Of a DNA stretch of 64,000 nucleotides, positions 9,051 through 17,847 are shown one piece after another. The stretch spans positions 248,001-312,000 of the forward strand of contig NZ_CP006367.1 in assembly GCF_001442755.1 (NCBI RefSeq), in the 5' to 3' direction. Position 1 is the first letter of the stretch. Each line of letters starts with the position of its first letter. Position numbers and translations under genes: made by a program. This DNA comes from Aureimonas sp. AU20 (GTDB taxonomy: Bacteria; Pseudomonadota; Alphaproteobacteria; Rhizobiales; Rhizobiaceae). Under the pieces are notes generated by a model. That model saw only the letters and a list, made by a program, of their open reading frames with translations, was not told the origin of the DNA and ran no database searches.

Positions 9051-9824
9051 TTGCTCGACCCCTTGGATCTTTCCGCCGCCGCCGCGCTTCGCCACCCTTC
9101 CGAGGGCACGCTGGTGGCGCGCGGCATCACCAAGACCTATCGCGGCCGGCGTGTCGTGGATTCGGTCGATGTCGCCGTGCGGCGGGGCGAGGCCGTCGGC
9201 CTGCTGGGTCCGAACGGCGCGGGCAAGACCACCTGCTTCTACATGATCACCGGCCTCGTGCCGGTGGATGGCGGGCGCATCGAGCTCGACGGGCACGACA
9301 TCACGCAGGTGCCGATGTATCGCCGCGCGCGGCTCGGCATCGGCTACCTCCCGCAGGAAGCCTCGATCTTTCGCGGTCTTTCCGTGGAAGACAACGTTCG
9401 CGCCGTGCTCGAGATGGTGGAGCCCGACAAGGCCGAGCGCGAGCGCCAGCTCACCGCGCTTCTGGAGGAGTTCCGCATCGCGCATCTGCGCAAGCAGCCC
9501 TCCACGGCGCTTTCGGGCGGCGAGCGGCGGCGCTGCGAAATCGCCCGCGCGCTGGCCTCCCGCCCGACCTTCATGCTGCTCGACGAGCCCTTCGCGGGCG
9601 TCGATCCGATCGCGGTCGCCGACATCCAGGAACTGGTGCGGCACCTGACGCGGCGTGGCATCGGCGTGCTCGTCACCGACCACAATGTGCGCGAGACGCT
9701 GGGCCTGATCGACCGCGCCTACATCATGCATGCCGGCGCGGTGCTCACCCACGGCTCACCGCAGGAAATCGTCGAGGACGCCGACGTGCGCCGCATCTAT
9801 CTCGGCGAACAGTTCACCTATTGA
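9051..9824 (+). CDS. lptB: LPS export ABC transporter ATP-binding protein
   Basis: A 257-residue ABC ATPase that powers LPS extraction from the inner membrane with LptFG. Walker A is GPNGAGKTT at 53-61, the signature LSGGER at 154-159, Walker B MLLDEP at 175-180, and the switch His is His211. The Q-loop lies in YLPQEASIFRGLSV, which is characteristic of LptB. The start is TTG at 9051 with only a weak ribosome site; homologues start near here. lptC and lptA precede it and rpoN follows, as in other rhizobia. Confidence 0.95.
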   Translation: MLDPLDLSAAAALRHPSEGTLVARGITKTYRGRRVVDSVDVAVRRGEAVGLLGPNGAGKTTCFYMITGLVPVDGGRIELDGHDITQVPMYRRARLGIGYLPQEASIFRGLSVEDNVRAVLEMVEPDKAERERQLTALLEEFRIAHLRKQPSTALSGGERRRCEIARALASRPTFMLLDEPFAGVDPIAVADIQELVRHLTRRGIGVLVTDHNVRETLGLIDRAYIMHAGAVLTHGSPQEIVEDADVRRIYLGEQFTY

Positions 9825-9955
9825 GCCCCGGAACGGCCCGCCCCTCCCCTTGACAAGCAAGTTGCGGACCAGTCTCCTGCTGGGCATGGAAAGAGGCTTG
9901 CGCGAGGCTTAAAGGGCCGATGACGCGCGGCCCGGCGGCATGGGAGGGGAGCATC

Positions 9956-11452
9956 GTGAATCTGTCCGTGAACCTCCAGATGCGTCAGAGCCAGTCGCTG
10001 GTGATGACGCCGCAGCTTCTCCAATCCATCCGGCTTCTTCAGTTTCAACACGCCGAGCTCCAGGCCTTTCTGGAGCGCGAGGCCGAGGCCAATCCGCTGA
10101 TCGAGCTGGAGCCCGGCTCGGGCGCCGCGCCGCTTGGCGAGGGTGCGGACGCGCCCGACGCCGGCCCAGCCGAGCCCGGCGACATCACGCCCCTCACCGG
10201 CGCGAGCGACAATGCCGAGGTCTTCGCGGATGCGGCCGAGCGCACGGGCGACGGCGAGGACAAAGCGGCTCCCGATCTCGCCTTTACCGGCGAAGGGCTC
10301 GTTCTTTCCGGCTTTGTGGCCGAGGACGACGGCACCGATCGCCTGGGCGAAGGGCCGCGCTCGCTGCGCGACCATGCGCTCGGCGAAATCCGTGACACGT
10401 TCCGCGACGCGCGCGAGCGAGCGCTTGCGCAAGCCCTGTTCTGCGACCTTACCGATGCCGGCTATCTCGCCGAGGGTCTGCCCGAGCGCACGGGCGAACT
10501 CGGGCTGGAGGCGAGCGAGGCGGAGGCGCTTCTCGAACGGCTTCAGGCCTCGGCCGAGCCGGCCGGCCTTTTCGCACGGGACCTCGCCGAATGTCTGGCG
10601 ATCCAACTGCGCCGGCGCGGCCGCTTCGATCCGGTGATCGCCTGCGTGCTCGCGCATCTGCCGCTTCTGGCGCGGCGCGACTTCGCCGCCCTTGCCCGGC
10701 TGACCGGCGAAACCGAGACGGACGTGGCGGACATGCTGACTGAGATCCGCACGCTCGACCCTCGGCCGGGCGCCGGCCTCGGCGAGCCCGACGCCGCGCC
10801 GGTGACGCCCGATATCATCGTGCGCGAGGATGCCTCGGGCGGCGGCTGGCAGGCCGAGCTGAACCCCGCCGCCTTTCCGCGCCTGTCGGTGCGCGCGCCG
10901 GCCAGCCTCGCCCCGGCAGCGGCCCTCAGGGGTGACGAGCGTGGCTTCCTCACCAATTGCCAGCAATCGGCGAACTGGCTGCAGCGCTCGCTGGAGCAGC
11001 GCGCCCGCACGATCCAGAAGGTCGCGGGCGAGATCGTCCGGCGGCAGGACGGGTTCCTGGCCCAGGGCATCGCCGGCCTGCGCCCGATGACGCTGATGGA
11101 CATCGCCGAAACGCTCGGCCTGCACGAATCGACGGTCAGCCGCGTCACGGCGGGCAAGTTCATGGCGACGCCGCGCGGCACGTTCGAGATGAAATTCTTC
11201 TTCACCGTGGCGATCGCGGCCTCGGGGGGCGGCGACGCGCATTCGGCCGAAAGCGTGAAGCTGCGCATCGGGCGGATGATCGCGGCCGAGACGGTGGACG
11301 CCGTCCTGTCCGACGACGACATCGCCGCGCGGCTGAAGACGGAGGGCGTGGAACTCGCCCGGCGCACGGTGGCGAAATATCGCGAGGCGCTCGGCCTGCC
11401 CTCCTCCGTTCAGCGCCGCCGCGAGCTGAACGCCCGCCGCCTCGCCGGCTGA
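9956..11452 (+). CDS. rpoN: RNA polymerase sigma-54 factor
   Basis: A 498-residue sigma-54. The N-terminal activator-interacting region is Gln/Leu-rich (LQMRQSQSLVMTPQLLQSIRLLQ region, residues 6-28), followed by a variable acidic linker, the core-binding domain, the HTH (TLMDIAETLGLHESTVSR near 380) and the RpoN box ARRTVAKYR at about 468-476, which reads the -24 element. The start chosen is GTG at 9956, because GGGAGGGGA at 9942-9950 sits directly before it; the ATG at 9920 lacks such a site. It follows lptB and precedes hpf and ptsN, the classical rpoN cluster linking nitrogen regulation and PTS-Ntr. Confidence 0.96.
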   Translation: MNLSVNLQMRQSQSLVMTPQLLQSIRLLQFQHAELQAFLEREAEANPLIELEPGSGAAPLGEGADAPDAGPAEPGDITPLTGASDNAEVFADAAERTGDGEDKAAPDLAFTGEGLVLSGFVAEDDGTDRLGEGPRSLRDHALGEIRDTFRDARERALAQALFCDLTDAGYLAEGLPERTGELGLEASEAEALLERLQASAEPAGLFARDLAECLAIQLRRRGRFDPVIACVLAHLPLLARRDFAALARLTGETETDVADMLTEIRTLDPRPGAGLGEPDAAPVTPDIIVREDASGGGWQAELNPAAFPRLSVRAPASLAPAAALRGDERGFLTNCQQSANWLQRSLEQRARTIQKVAGEIVRRQDGFLAQGIAGLRPMTLMDIAETLGLHESTVSRVTAGKFMATPRGTFEMKFFFTVAIAASGGGDAHSAESVKLRIGRMIAAETVDAVLSDDDIAARLKTEGVELARRTVAKYREALGLPSSVQRRRELNARRLAG

Positions 11453-11609
11453 CCGCGCCCGCACCTCTTAGTGATCGGGTTCGCTCGCGACCGCGTCGAA
11501 CGCTAAGCGCGGTGAAAATTAAGCCGTCCTGACTGCCTGCACAGTCTACGATTGCCGCGCCTTCGGCGCGAAGTCTCGCGCCACTCGCGGCAGAGATCAA
11601 GTCTTTCCC

Positions 11610-11625
11610 TGGCCCTCGTTTTGCG
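11610..11625 (+). promoter_or_regulatory. Sigma-54-like -24/-12 promoter before hpf
   Basis: TGGCCC, five bases, then TTGCG: a GG pair and a GC pair separated by ten bases, matching the spacing of sigma-54 promoters (consensus TGGCAC-N5-TTGCW) with two departures. It lies 119 bases before the hpf start and just downstream of rpoN. Inference only; no enhancer site was identified. Confidence 0.4.
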
Positions 11626-11651
11626 CTGGAATGTGACGGTTCCGAGCGGCC

Positions 11652-11676
11652 GGAACCAAAGGCTTCCCAACGTCTT
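11652..11676 (+). promoter_or_regulatory. EcfG-type general stress promoter before hpf
   Basis: GGAAC at 11652-11656, 18 bases, then TT at 11675-11676. This is the GGAAC-N18-TT form of alphaproteobacterial EcfG (RpoE2) promoters. The TT is 68 bases before the hpf start codon, almost the same distance as at the DUF892 and dps genes in this window. Confidence 0.6.
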
Positions 11677-11744
11677 GGAAGAGACGGCGGGCCGGAGGTT
11701 CATCAATGGAGACCGGCCGCCGGACGTTAGGAAGGGAGAAACGA

Positions 11745-12320
11745 ATGGCAATTCGTGTATCGGGCCGGCATATGGATGTCGGAGAAGCCTTTCGCACTCG
11801 GATCGAGGAGAGGCTGAACGATCAGGTCGCCAAATATTTCGACGGCAATTTCACCGGGGCCGTCGTCATCTCCAAAGATTCCGCCCGCTTCTGCGCGGAC
11901 GTCACGCTTCATCTCGACAGCGGCGTCTATTTCCAGGCCACCGCCGAGTCGCATGATCCCGAATCCTCGTTCATCGAAGCGATGGAGAAGGTCGAGAAGC
12001 GTCTGCGCCGCTACAAGCGCCGGCTGAAGGACCACAAAGGCAACGCCAACAATTCGCGCGATGTCGCCTACACCGTCATGAGCGCCGTGCCGGACGAGGA
12101 AGAGGAGATCGCCGAGGACTTCGCCCCGGCCGTGATCGCCGAGACCTCGCTGCGCGTCGGAACGATGAGCGTGGCCAACGCGGTGATGGAGCTCGACCGC
12201 CGCGACGGGCCGCTGGTGATCTTCCGCAACGGCGCCAACGACACGGTCAATATCGTTTATCGACGCCCGGATGGAAACGTCGGTTGGATCGACCCCTCGA
12301 CAGTGCGGGTCGAAGCCTGA
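11745..12320 (+). CDS. hpf: Ribosome hibernation promoting factor, long form
   Basis: A 191-residue long-form HPF. The N-terminal S30AE domain (about 1-110) starts MAIRVSGRHMDVGEAF and ends with the basic KRLRRYKRRLKDHK stretch that contacts the 30S decoding centre. After a linker, the C-terminal domain (about 135-191) with VIFRNGANDTVNIVYRR mediates dimerisation, so the product should form inactive 100S ribosomes. The ATG at 11745 follows a GAAGGGAGAAACGA ribosome site. Upstream lie an EcfG-like and a sigma-54-like promoter, suggesting stress and nitrogen control. rpoN precedes it and ptsN follows after a terminator. Confidence 0.95.
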   Translation: MAIRVSGRHMDVGEAFRTRIEERLNDQVAKYFDGNFTGAVVISKDSARFCADVTLHLDSGVYFQATAESHDPESSFIEAMEKVEKRLRRYKRRLKDHKGNANNSRDVAYTVMSAVPDEEEEIAEDFAPAVIAETSLRVGTMSVANAVMELDRRDGPLVIFRNGANDTVNIVYRRPDGNVGWIDPSTVRVEA

Positions 12321-12388
12321 TATTCCCCCACAACTTCAGCAGGCGGAAGCGCGCGCACTAGCGCCGCTTCTGCCTCGACCTGTCAAAA

Positions 12389-12418
12389 CCCGGCCGGGCA
12401 ATCGCGCGGCCGGGCTTT
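12389..12418 (+). terminator. Rho-independent terminator after hpf
   Basis: CCCGGCCG (12389-12396) pairs with CGGCCGGG (12407-12414) and is followed by CTTTT. It lies 69 bases after the hpf stop and 41 bases before ptsN, so ptsN probably has some expression of its own or relies on read-through. Confidence 0.75.
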
Positions 12419-12458
12419 TCGGCCTCCCGGGGCCGGGCGATGTGGAAGGCCATTCATC

Positions 12459-12917
12459 GTGGATCTCGCCGATCTGATCACCGAGGACGCCGTTCTGCCC
12501 GCCCTTCGCTCCCATTCCAAGAAGCAGGTTCTTCAGGACCTGTCGGAGCGGGCGGCCGAGCTGACGGGCCTGCCGGCCCGCACCATCTTCGAGACCGTTC
12601 TCCAGCGCGAGCGGCTGGGCTCCACCGGCATCGGCAACGGCATCGCCATTCCGCATGGCAAGCTCGCCGGCCTGTCGCGCATTCGCGGCGTCTTCGCCCG
12701 GCTGGTGAAGCCCGTGGAGTTCGAAGCGATGGACGACCAGCCGGTGGACCTCGTGTTCCTTCTGGTTGCACCCGAGACGGCGGGCGCCGATCATCTGAAG
12801 GCCCTGTCCAAGATCGCCCGCATGCTGCGCAACCCGCGCACGGTGACGGACCTGCGGGCGGGCCGAGACGCCTCGGCGCTGCATCACCTCATGACGCAGG
12901 TCGAATCCAACGCCTGA
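12459..12917 (+). CDS. ptsN: Nitrogen-regulatory PTS protein EIIA-Ntr
   Basis: A 152-residue PTS EIIA-2 domain protein. The phosphorylatable His66 sits in GIAIPHGK. It is the terminal phospho-acceptor of the PTS-Ntr chain (PtsP, NPr/HPr, PtsN), which regulates potassium transport and carbon/nitrogen balance rather than sugar uptake. The start is GTG at 12459. Its place after rpoN and hpf is conserved in proteobacteria. It is the only EIIA gene in the window; the partner HPr gene usually found near hprK is not seen here. Confidence 0.95.
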   Translation: MDLADLITEDAVLPALRSHSKKQVLQDLSERAAELTGLPARTIFETVLQRERLGSTGIGNGIAIPHGKLAGLSRIRGVFARLVKPVEFEAMDDQPVDLVFLLVAPETAGADHLKALSKIARMLRNPRTVTDLRAGRDASALHHLMTQVESNA

Positions 12918-12958
12918 AAAGGCCAAGGGCTGGGAAGCTCTACCCGGCGCCCAGACAT

Positions 12959-12985
12959 GAAAAAGCCGGCCACGAGGGCCGGCTT
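12959..12985 (-). terminator. Terminator after the hsp20-DUF1150 pair
   Basis: AAGCCGGCC (12963-12971) pairs with GGCCGGCTT (12977-12985). On the minus strand the stem is followed by a T-run (AAAA at 12961-12964 on the plus strand), 45 bases after the DUF1150 stop. It may also stop ptsN transcripts from the other side. Confidence 0.7.
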
Positions 12986-13029
12986 CAAGCATGGCGCTGT
13001 CCCGGCGCCATGCCCAGGAAGCGGAGCCT

Positions 13030-13290
13030 TCAGTGGAGGCTCACCGTCAGGAGTTCGTTTTCCGTCGCGCTGGCCAGGATCGAGCCCCGGTCGTCGGAGA
13101 CGGCCAACGGCGTGCCGTCGGCGGAGAACAGCGCCCAGAGCTTCAGGCCCGGGCGGATCGACTGTGCGGACGGGAAGCGGGCTCGGATATCGTCAGACGA
13201 CATGCGGCGGAGATAGGCCAGGTGGCCTTCGCCGAGCGCGGCGAGATCGGACTGGGACAGTGCGTTCGAATCGTGGTTCGTGATGGTCAT
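13030..13290 (-). CDS. DUF1150 family protein
   Basis: An 86-residue protein with the DUF1150 pattern: LAALGEGHLAYLRRM at about 17-31, then IRPGLKLWALFSADGTPLAVSD, ending in a region of small polar residues. Function is unknown. The family is restricted to alphaproteobacteria and typically sits directly downstream of a small heat-shock protein gene, as here (44 bases after hsp20). GAAGGAG upstream fits the ATG at 13290 better than the in-frame ATG two codons earlier. Co-transcription from the RpoH-type promoter before hsp20 suggests a heat-stress-linked role, which is inference. Confidence 0.85.
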   Translation of the reverse strand: MTITNHDSNALSQSDLAALGEGHLAYLRRMSSDDIRARFPSAQSIRPGLKLWALFSADGTPLAVSDDRGSILASATENELLTVSLH

Positions 13291-13334
13291 GAACATCTCC
13301 TTCGAAAACAAACGGATGATCGGCTCGGCGGGTT

Positions 13335-13772
13335 TCATTCTTCCACGGCGATCGCGATCTTCCTCACCACTCGCTCTGGTTCAGGCTTGACCAGGTCCAC
13401 CATCAACAGTCCGTTCTTCAACTGCGCGCCCAGGATGCGCATGCCGTCCGCGAAGAGAAAGCTCTTCTGAAACTGGCGCGACGCAATGCCTCGGTGCAGA
13501 AATTCGCGGTCCGCCCGGTCGCTCTGCGAGCCCCGGATGGTCAACTGGTTTTCTTCGGTCGTGATTTCCAGGTCCTCGGGCCGGAAGCCGGCCACGGCCA
13601 GGGTGATGCGGATGCCATGTCCGCCGGGCGCCCCGTCCTTGGCTTCGATCCCGATCCGCTCGATGTTGAAGGGCGGGTAGCCATCGCTGCCCTTCCCCAA
13701 ACGCTCGAGTGTCCGCTCCACCCCGTCGAAGCCGAGCAGCAACGGGCTGGAAAATGGCGTGAACCTGTTCAT
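13335..13772 (-). CDS. Small heat-shock protein Hsp20
   Basis: A 145-residue alpha-crystallin-type chaperone of the rhizobial class A (IbpA-like) type. It starts MNRFTPFSSPLLLGFDGVERT. The crystallin domain at about 45-130 carries PPFNIERI, ITLAVAGFRPEDLEI, LHRGIASRQFQKSF and the GLLMVDL strand. A short C-terminal tail follows; no clear I-x-I motif is visible beyond IAIAV. It holds unfolding proteins in a refoldable state. An RpoH-type promoter lies upstream (13848-13875), giving a leader of about 65-70 bases. DUF1150 follows on the same strand. Confidence 0.93.
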   Translation of the reverse strand: MNRFTPFSSPLLLGFDGVERTLERLGKGSDGYPPFNIERIGIEAKDGAPGGHGIRITLAVAGFRPEDLEITTEENQLTIRGSQSDRADREFLHRGIASRQFQKSFLFADGMRILGAQLKNGLLMVDLVKPEPERVVRKIAIAVEE

Positions 13773-13847
13773 GTCTCGGCAAGCCCTTGTTTCAAGCGAC
13801 TTATCGACTGCGGCCCCATATTGGCGGCCACGATCGATCCGTACCGA

Positions 13848-13875
13848 ATATGGTTGCACCAGGGGCCCGCTTCAA
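13848..13875 (-). promoter_or_regulatory. RpoH-type heat-shock promoter before hsp20
   Basis: On the minus strand TTGAA (13871-13875), 17 bases, then CCATAT (13848-13853). This matches the rhizobial RpoH pattern CTTGAA-N17-CCANAT except for the first C. The -10 lies 75 bases before the hsp20 start codon. I looked for a ROSE RNA thermometer in the leader and could not see a convincing one. Confidence 0.65.
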
Positions 13876-13939
13876 TGTGCGACCCTTCGCGCCTCTCCAT
13901 GAAGAACCCGAAAGCTTGACGGAGGGATAACGCCTGAGG

Positions 13940-14434
13940 TCAGGACTGGGTGTCGCTCGGCTGGAAGTGCAGGGCGACGCCGTTCAGGCAATGGCGCTTG
14001 CCCGTGGGCGGCGGGCCATCGTCGAAGATGTGGCCGAAATGGCCGCCGCATTGGGCGCAGTGAACCTCGGTGCGGGGATAGACCAGGACATAGTCGGTCT
14101 TGGTGCCGATGCTGCCGTCGATCGCATCCCAGAAGCTCGGCCAGCCCGTGCCCGAGTCGTATTTGGCCTCGGTGGAATAGACCGCGTTGTCGCAGCCCGC
14201 GCAGTGGAAGAGGCCGGTCTCGTGAACGTTGAGAAGCGGGCTGGTGAAGGGGCGCTCGGTCGCTTCCTGGCGCAGGACGGCGAAGGCGTCTTGGCTGAGG
14301 CGCGCGCGCCATTCGCGCTCTGTGAAGGTGACGGAAAAGGTCTCGGCCTCCGCCTCGTCGCGCCAGAGAGCTCCGACGGAGCCCAGGGCGACAGCGGCCA
14401 GCGAACCCGACAGAAGAAAGCGGCGGCGATTCAT
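13940..14434 (-). CDS. msrB: Exported peptide-methionine (R)-S-oxide reductase MsrB
   Basis: A 164-residue MsrB with an N-terminal twin-arginine-like signal (MNRRRFLLSGSLAAVALGSV, residues 1-20), so probably periplasmic. The catalytic Cys149 is in RHCLNG, and the structural zinc is held by Cys78-x2-Cys81 and Cys126-x2-Cys129. It reduces the R-epimer of methionine sulfoxide in oxidised proteins. GGAGG eight bases upstream supports the ATG at 14434. A second exported enzyme for the S-epimer, MsrA, lies at about 58 kb, so both epimers could be repaired in the envelope. Whether the Tat or Sec route is used is inference. Confidence 0.9.
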   Translation of the reverse strand: MNRRRFLLSGSLAAVALGSVGALWRDEAEAETFSVTFTEREWRARLSQDAFAVLRQEATERPFTSPLLNVHETGLFHCAGCDNAVYSTEAKYDSGTGWPSFWDAIDGSIGTKTDYVLVYPRTEVHCAQCGGHFGHIFDDGPPPTGKRHCLNGVALHFQPSDTQS

Positions 14435-14557
14435 GACGGCCTCCAAATCAAGCATCTGCGAAAACGGGATCGGCGCCCGCATCTCCATATGAGACCCGAG
14501 GCGCCTGTTTGTCAGGGGGCCGAACCAAGGTCCGACCCCAAGAGGCTTAAGACCCGA

Positions 14558-15121
14558 TCAGGGCATCAGCACCGTGTCGATCACATGGACGACGCCGTTC
14601 TTCTGCATCACGTCGGCCTGCGTCACGGTCGCGACATTGCCCTTGGCGTCGGTCACAGTCAGCTTGTCGCCCTTCATGGCGAGCGTCAGGCTCTCGCCCT
14701 CGACCGTCTTCACGACATGCTTGCCGCCGTCGTCCTTGATCATCTTCATCGCGGCTTCCGACGTCGCCTTGGCCGGGACCACGTGATAGGTCAGGATCTT
14801 GGTCAGCATGGCCTTGTTCTCGGGCTTCACCAGCGTGTCCACCGTGCCGGCGGGCAGCTTTTCGAAGGCCGCGTTGGTCGGCGCGAAGACCGTGAAGGGG
14901 CCTGCCCCGTTCAGCGTCTCGACAAGGCCGGCGGCCTTCACGGCGGCGACCAGCGTCGTCAGGTTCGAGGCGTTCGGCGCGTTCTCGGCGATCGTCTTGT
15001 TGGCATACATCGGCGCACCGCCGACTTCGACCGACGCGCCGGACTGCGCATGGCTGGCGCCTACGACGCCGCCGGCGATCACGAGACCGAGCGCGGCGGA
15101 GCGAATGAAGGACTGAAGCAT
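14558..15121 (-). CDS. Secreted fasciclin (FAS1) domain protein
   Basis: A 187-residue secreted protein: Sec signal at about 1-25 (cut after SHA), then one FAS1 domain covering most of the rest. Typical FAS1 elements are present: GPFTVFAPTNAAFEKLP near 75-91, LTKILTYHVVP near 106-116, and the terminal NGVVHVIDTVLMP. FAS1 domains mediate adhesion or matrix contacts; in rhizobia such proteins (Nex18-like) are also reported in symbiosis. The gene stands alone between msrB and arfB on the minus strand. The ligand is unknown. Confidence 0.9.
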   Translation of the reverse strand: MLQSFIRSAALGLVIAGGVVGASHAQSGASVEVGGAPMYANKTIAENAPNASNLTTLVAAVKAAGLVETLNGAGPFTVFAPTNAAFEKLPAGTVDTLVKPENKAMLTKILTYHVVPAKATSEAAMKMIKDDGGKHVVKTVEGESLTLAMKGDKLTVTDAKGNVATVTQADVMQKNGVVHVIDTVLMP

Positions 15122-15336
15122 GTCGCGATTCCTTGGGTGAACCTTCCAACGCGGAAGTCGTGGAAGATACGGAGCCAGGACGCGGTCGGCTTCACGCCAT
15201 CGCGATCACGAAACGGTGAATCTTGATTTAATCCGTGAGTGACGGTTTTGGAGGAAGCGGCTCGCGACAAGAGGCGGGGTCCCTCACCTTAAGAGGCTTC
15301 TGGCCAGCCTGCGCCCGAAACGTTTCTCAAACTCGT

Positions 15337-15783
15337 TCAGTCCGAAACGCGGCCGCGCATCCGCTTGGTGTCGGAGCGGCCCTTCTTGGCTTCGAGGCGG
15401 CGCTCCACCGAGCCTCGGGTCGGCCGCGTCTTCTTGCGCGGCGGGGGCGGGGGCACCAGCGCCTCGCGTACGAGATCGGCCAGGCGCTCGCGCGCGTCCT
15501 CGCGGTTGCGCTCCTGCGTGCGGTGGCGCGAGGCCTCGATCAGCACCTCGCCCGCCTTGGTGGCGCGCTGGCCGGCCAGCCGCATGAGACGCAGCTTGGC
15601 CTCCTCGCCGAGCACGCCGGAGCTCATGGCGAAGAAGCGCAGCTGCACCGCCGAGGACACTTTGTTGACGTTCTGCCCGCCCGGGCCGGCAGCGCGCACG
15701 AAGACTTCCTCCAGCTCCTCGTCGGGAATGACGACGCGGCTGTTGACCCGAAGGCCTTTGCGCTCCCGCCCCTCACGCTCCAT
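15337..15783 (-). CDS. arfB: Alternative ribosome-rescue peptidyl-tRNA hydrolase ArfB
   Basis: A 148-residue codon-independent release factor. The GGQ motif is at residues 35-37 (AAGPGGQNVNK), and a basic C-terminal tail (PPPPPRKKTRPTRGSVERR) enters the empty mRNA channel of stalled ribosomes. It hydrolyses peptidyl-tRNA on non-stop ribosomes. The ATG at 15783 begins MEREGRERKGLRVNSRVVIPDEEL, matching the family; the open frame further upstream shows no similarity and is left out. It is a single gene with no obvious operon partner. Confidence 0.93.
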   Translation of the reverse strand: MEREGRERKGLRVNSRVVIPDEELEEVFVRAAGPGGQNVNKVSSAVQLRFFAMSSGVLGEEAKLRLMRLAGQRATKAGEVLIEASRHRTQERNREDARERLADLVREALVPPPPPRKKTRPTRGSVERRLEAKKGRSDTKRMRGRVSD

Positions 15784-16040
15784 GATCGGCCCCCGCGCTG
15801 AAGCGCCAAGCCGCCTCGCCCGCGTCCGGCGCGGGGGGAGTGAAAGCTTGGCGTCGATCCGGCATCCTCGTGTCTTTCCAACCTTTTGCCCGGAGCCCTG
15901 GCCCGACTTGGAGTCCATGGAGCCCATGGCCGGGAGAGCCCGCCGAGCGGAAAGCGCCGCCCCGGCACCGCTTCCGTTCACCCGAGGGGCTCCGTCCTGT
16001 CAAGAAGCGTGGCGCCCGGCCGCAAAGGGGCAACAAGAGA

Positions 16041-16073
16041 AAGGGCCCGCGTCCCTGTCGGACACGAGCCCTT
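16041..16073 (-). terminator. Probable terminator after pckA
   Basis: AAGGGC (16041-16046) and GCCCTT (16068-16073) bound an imperfect stem with inner GTCC/GGAC pairing. On the minus strand a TTTCTCTT stretch follows. It is 41 bases beyond the pckA stop. The stem has mismatches. Confidence 0.5.
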
Positions 16074-16114
16074 CCGGCTTCTCCTCCCAGAGAAGACGCT
16101 AACGGATCAAAGCC

Positions 16115-17728
16115 TCACTCCGCCGCGAGCGGCAGGGTGGCAGGGGCGGCGCCGAGCACGGACTCGTCCACATGCCGCTCGAACTTCTCGAAGTTGCGGC
16201 GGAACATGTCGGCGAGCTTGCGGGCCTGCGCGTCGTAGGCGGCGGGGTCGGCCCAGGTCGAGCGAGGGTCGAGGATCGCCGTGTCGACGCCCGGCACCGC
16301 GACGGGCACCTGGAAGCCGAAATGCGCGTCCGCGCGGAACTCGGCTTCCTTCAGCGAACCGTCCAGTGCTGCGGCGAGAAGGGCGCGCGTCGCCTTGATC
16401 GGCATGCGCTTGCCCGTGCCGTAGGCGCCGCCCGTCCAGCCGGTCGAGACCAACCAGCAATCCACCTCGTGCCGCGCGATGAGATCGCGCAGGAGATTGC
16501 CGTATTCGGCTGGGTGGCGCGGCATGAAGGGGGCGCCGAAGCAGGTCGAGAACGTGGCTTCCGGCTCGGTCACGCCCTTTTCCGTGCCGGCTACCTTGGC
16601 GGTGTAGCCGGAGAGGAAGTGGTACATGGCCTCGGCCGGGGTCAGCTTGGCGATCGGCGGCATCACGCCGAAGGCATCGGCCGTCAGCATGATGATGTTC
16701 TTGGGATGGCCACCCTTTCCCGTCGCGCTGGCGTTCGGAATGAAGTGCAGGGGATAGGCGGCGCGGGTGTTTTCAGTCAGCGAGCCGTCGTCGAAATCGG
16801 GCACGCGCTTCTCGTCGAGCACGACGTTTTCCAGTACCGTGCCGAACATGCGGGTGGTCGCGAAGATTTCCGGCTCGGCCTCGGCCGAAAGGCGGATCGT
16901 CTTGGCGTAGCAGCCGCCCTCGAAATTGAAGACGCCGTTCTCGCCCCAGCCGTGCTCGTCGTCGCCGATCAGCGTGCGGTGCGGATCGGCCGAAAGCGTG
17001 GTCTTCCCCGTGCCCGACAGGCCGAAGAAGACGGCCGTGTCGCCACCCGCGCCTATATTGGCCGAGCAGTGCATGGGCATGACACCGGTCTCGGGCAGGC
17101 GGTAGTTCAGAACCGTGAAGACCGACTTCTTCATCTCGCCGGCATAGGTCGTGCCGCCGATCAGGATGATGTTGCGGGTGAAGTCGCAGGCGATCACCGT
17201 CTCGGTGCGGCAGCCATGGCGCTCCGGGTCGGCCTTGAAGGACGGCAGGTCGATGATCGTAAGGTCCGGCACGAAGCTTTCGAGCTCGGTGGCCGAGGGA
17301 CGGATCAGAAGATTGCGGATGAACAGCGAGTGCCAGGCATATTCGGTGACGATCCGGGCGCGGATGGCGTTGCTCTCGTCGGCGCCGCCCACCAGATCCT
17401 GCACGAAGACGTCGCGCCCCACGGCATGGGCCTTGAAGTCCTCGTAGAGGCGTTCGAAGGCCGCCGGCTCCATCGGCTTGTTGTTGTCCCACCAGACGCG
17501 TGGATCGGTGTTCTCGTCACGCAGGACGAACTTGTCCTTCGGGCTGCGGCCGGTGTGCTGGCCGGTCGTGACCACGAGGGCGCCATGGGCCGTCAGCCGC
17601 CCCTCGCCGCGCTGGATCGCGGTCTCGACGAGTTCGGCCTCGCCGACATTCCAGCGCACGGAAGCAAGGCCGGAAAGACCCGTCGACTCGAGCCCGATGC
17701 GGGGATTGCGGATGCCGGTTTCTTCCAT
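16115..17728 (-). CDS. pckA: Phosphoenolpyruvate carboxykinase (ATP)
   Basis: A 537-residue ATP-dependent PEPCK, which converts oxaloacetate to PEP for gluconeogenesis. RSPKDKF (61-67) binds substrate, the kinase-1a P-loop GLSGTGKTT is at 236-244, and LIGDDEHGW follows near 255 with the metal-binding Asp residues. The ATG at 17728 has an AGGAGA sequence upstream; residues encoded further upstream are not conserved. Upstream are two LacI-type AAnCGnTT sites spaced 31 bases apart. Placement next to chvI-chvG-hprK is typical of rhizobia. Confidence 0.97.
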   Translation of the reverse strand: MEETGIRNPRIGLESTGLSGLASVRWNVGEAELVETAIQRGEGRLTAHGALVVTTGQHTGRSPKDKFVLRDENTDPRVWWDNNKPMEPAAFERLYEDFKAHAVGRDVFVQDLVGGADESNAIRARIVTEYAWHSLFIRNLLIRPSATELESFVPDLTIIDLPSFKADPERHGCRTETVIACDFTRNIILIGGTTYAGEMKKSVFTVLNYRLPETGVMPMHCSANIGAGGDTAVFFGLSGTGKTTLSADPHRTLIGDDEHGWGENGVFNFEGGCYAKTIRLSAEAEPEIFATTRMFGTVLENVVLDEKRVPDFDDGSLTENTRAAYPLHFIPNASATGKGGHPKNIIMLTADAFGVMPPIAKLTPAEAMYHFLSGYTAKVAGTEKGVTEPEATFSTCFGAPFMPRHPAEYGNLLRDLIARHEVDCWLVSTGWTGGAYGTGKRMPIKATRALLAAALDGSLKEAEFRADAHFGFQVPVAVPGVDTAILDPRSTWADPAAYDAQARKLADMFRRNFEKFERHVDESVLGAAPATLPLAAE

Positions 17729-17847
17729 CGTGTCCGTCTCCTGGTCACGAAACGGCAAGCAACGCCGCTTCACGACGATGAGATAACGGAGAAACAAGAC
17801 GCCATCAACAGGAACAAAACTTAAAAAGAAAGCAATATCAGTAGTTT

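Noticed and set aside
13260..13290. TTCGAATC sequence resembling a tRNA T-loop
   Set aside because: It lies inside the DUF1150 coding sequence, and no acceptor or anticodon stems can be drawn around it.
13773..13847. Possible ROSE RNA thermometer in the hsp20 leader
   Set aside because: The characteristic anti-ribosome-site sequence with the unpaired G is not seen; the only pairing near the ribosome site is very short.
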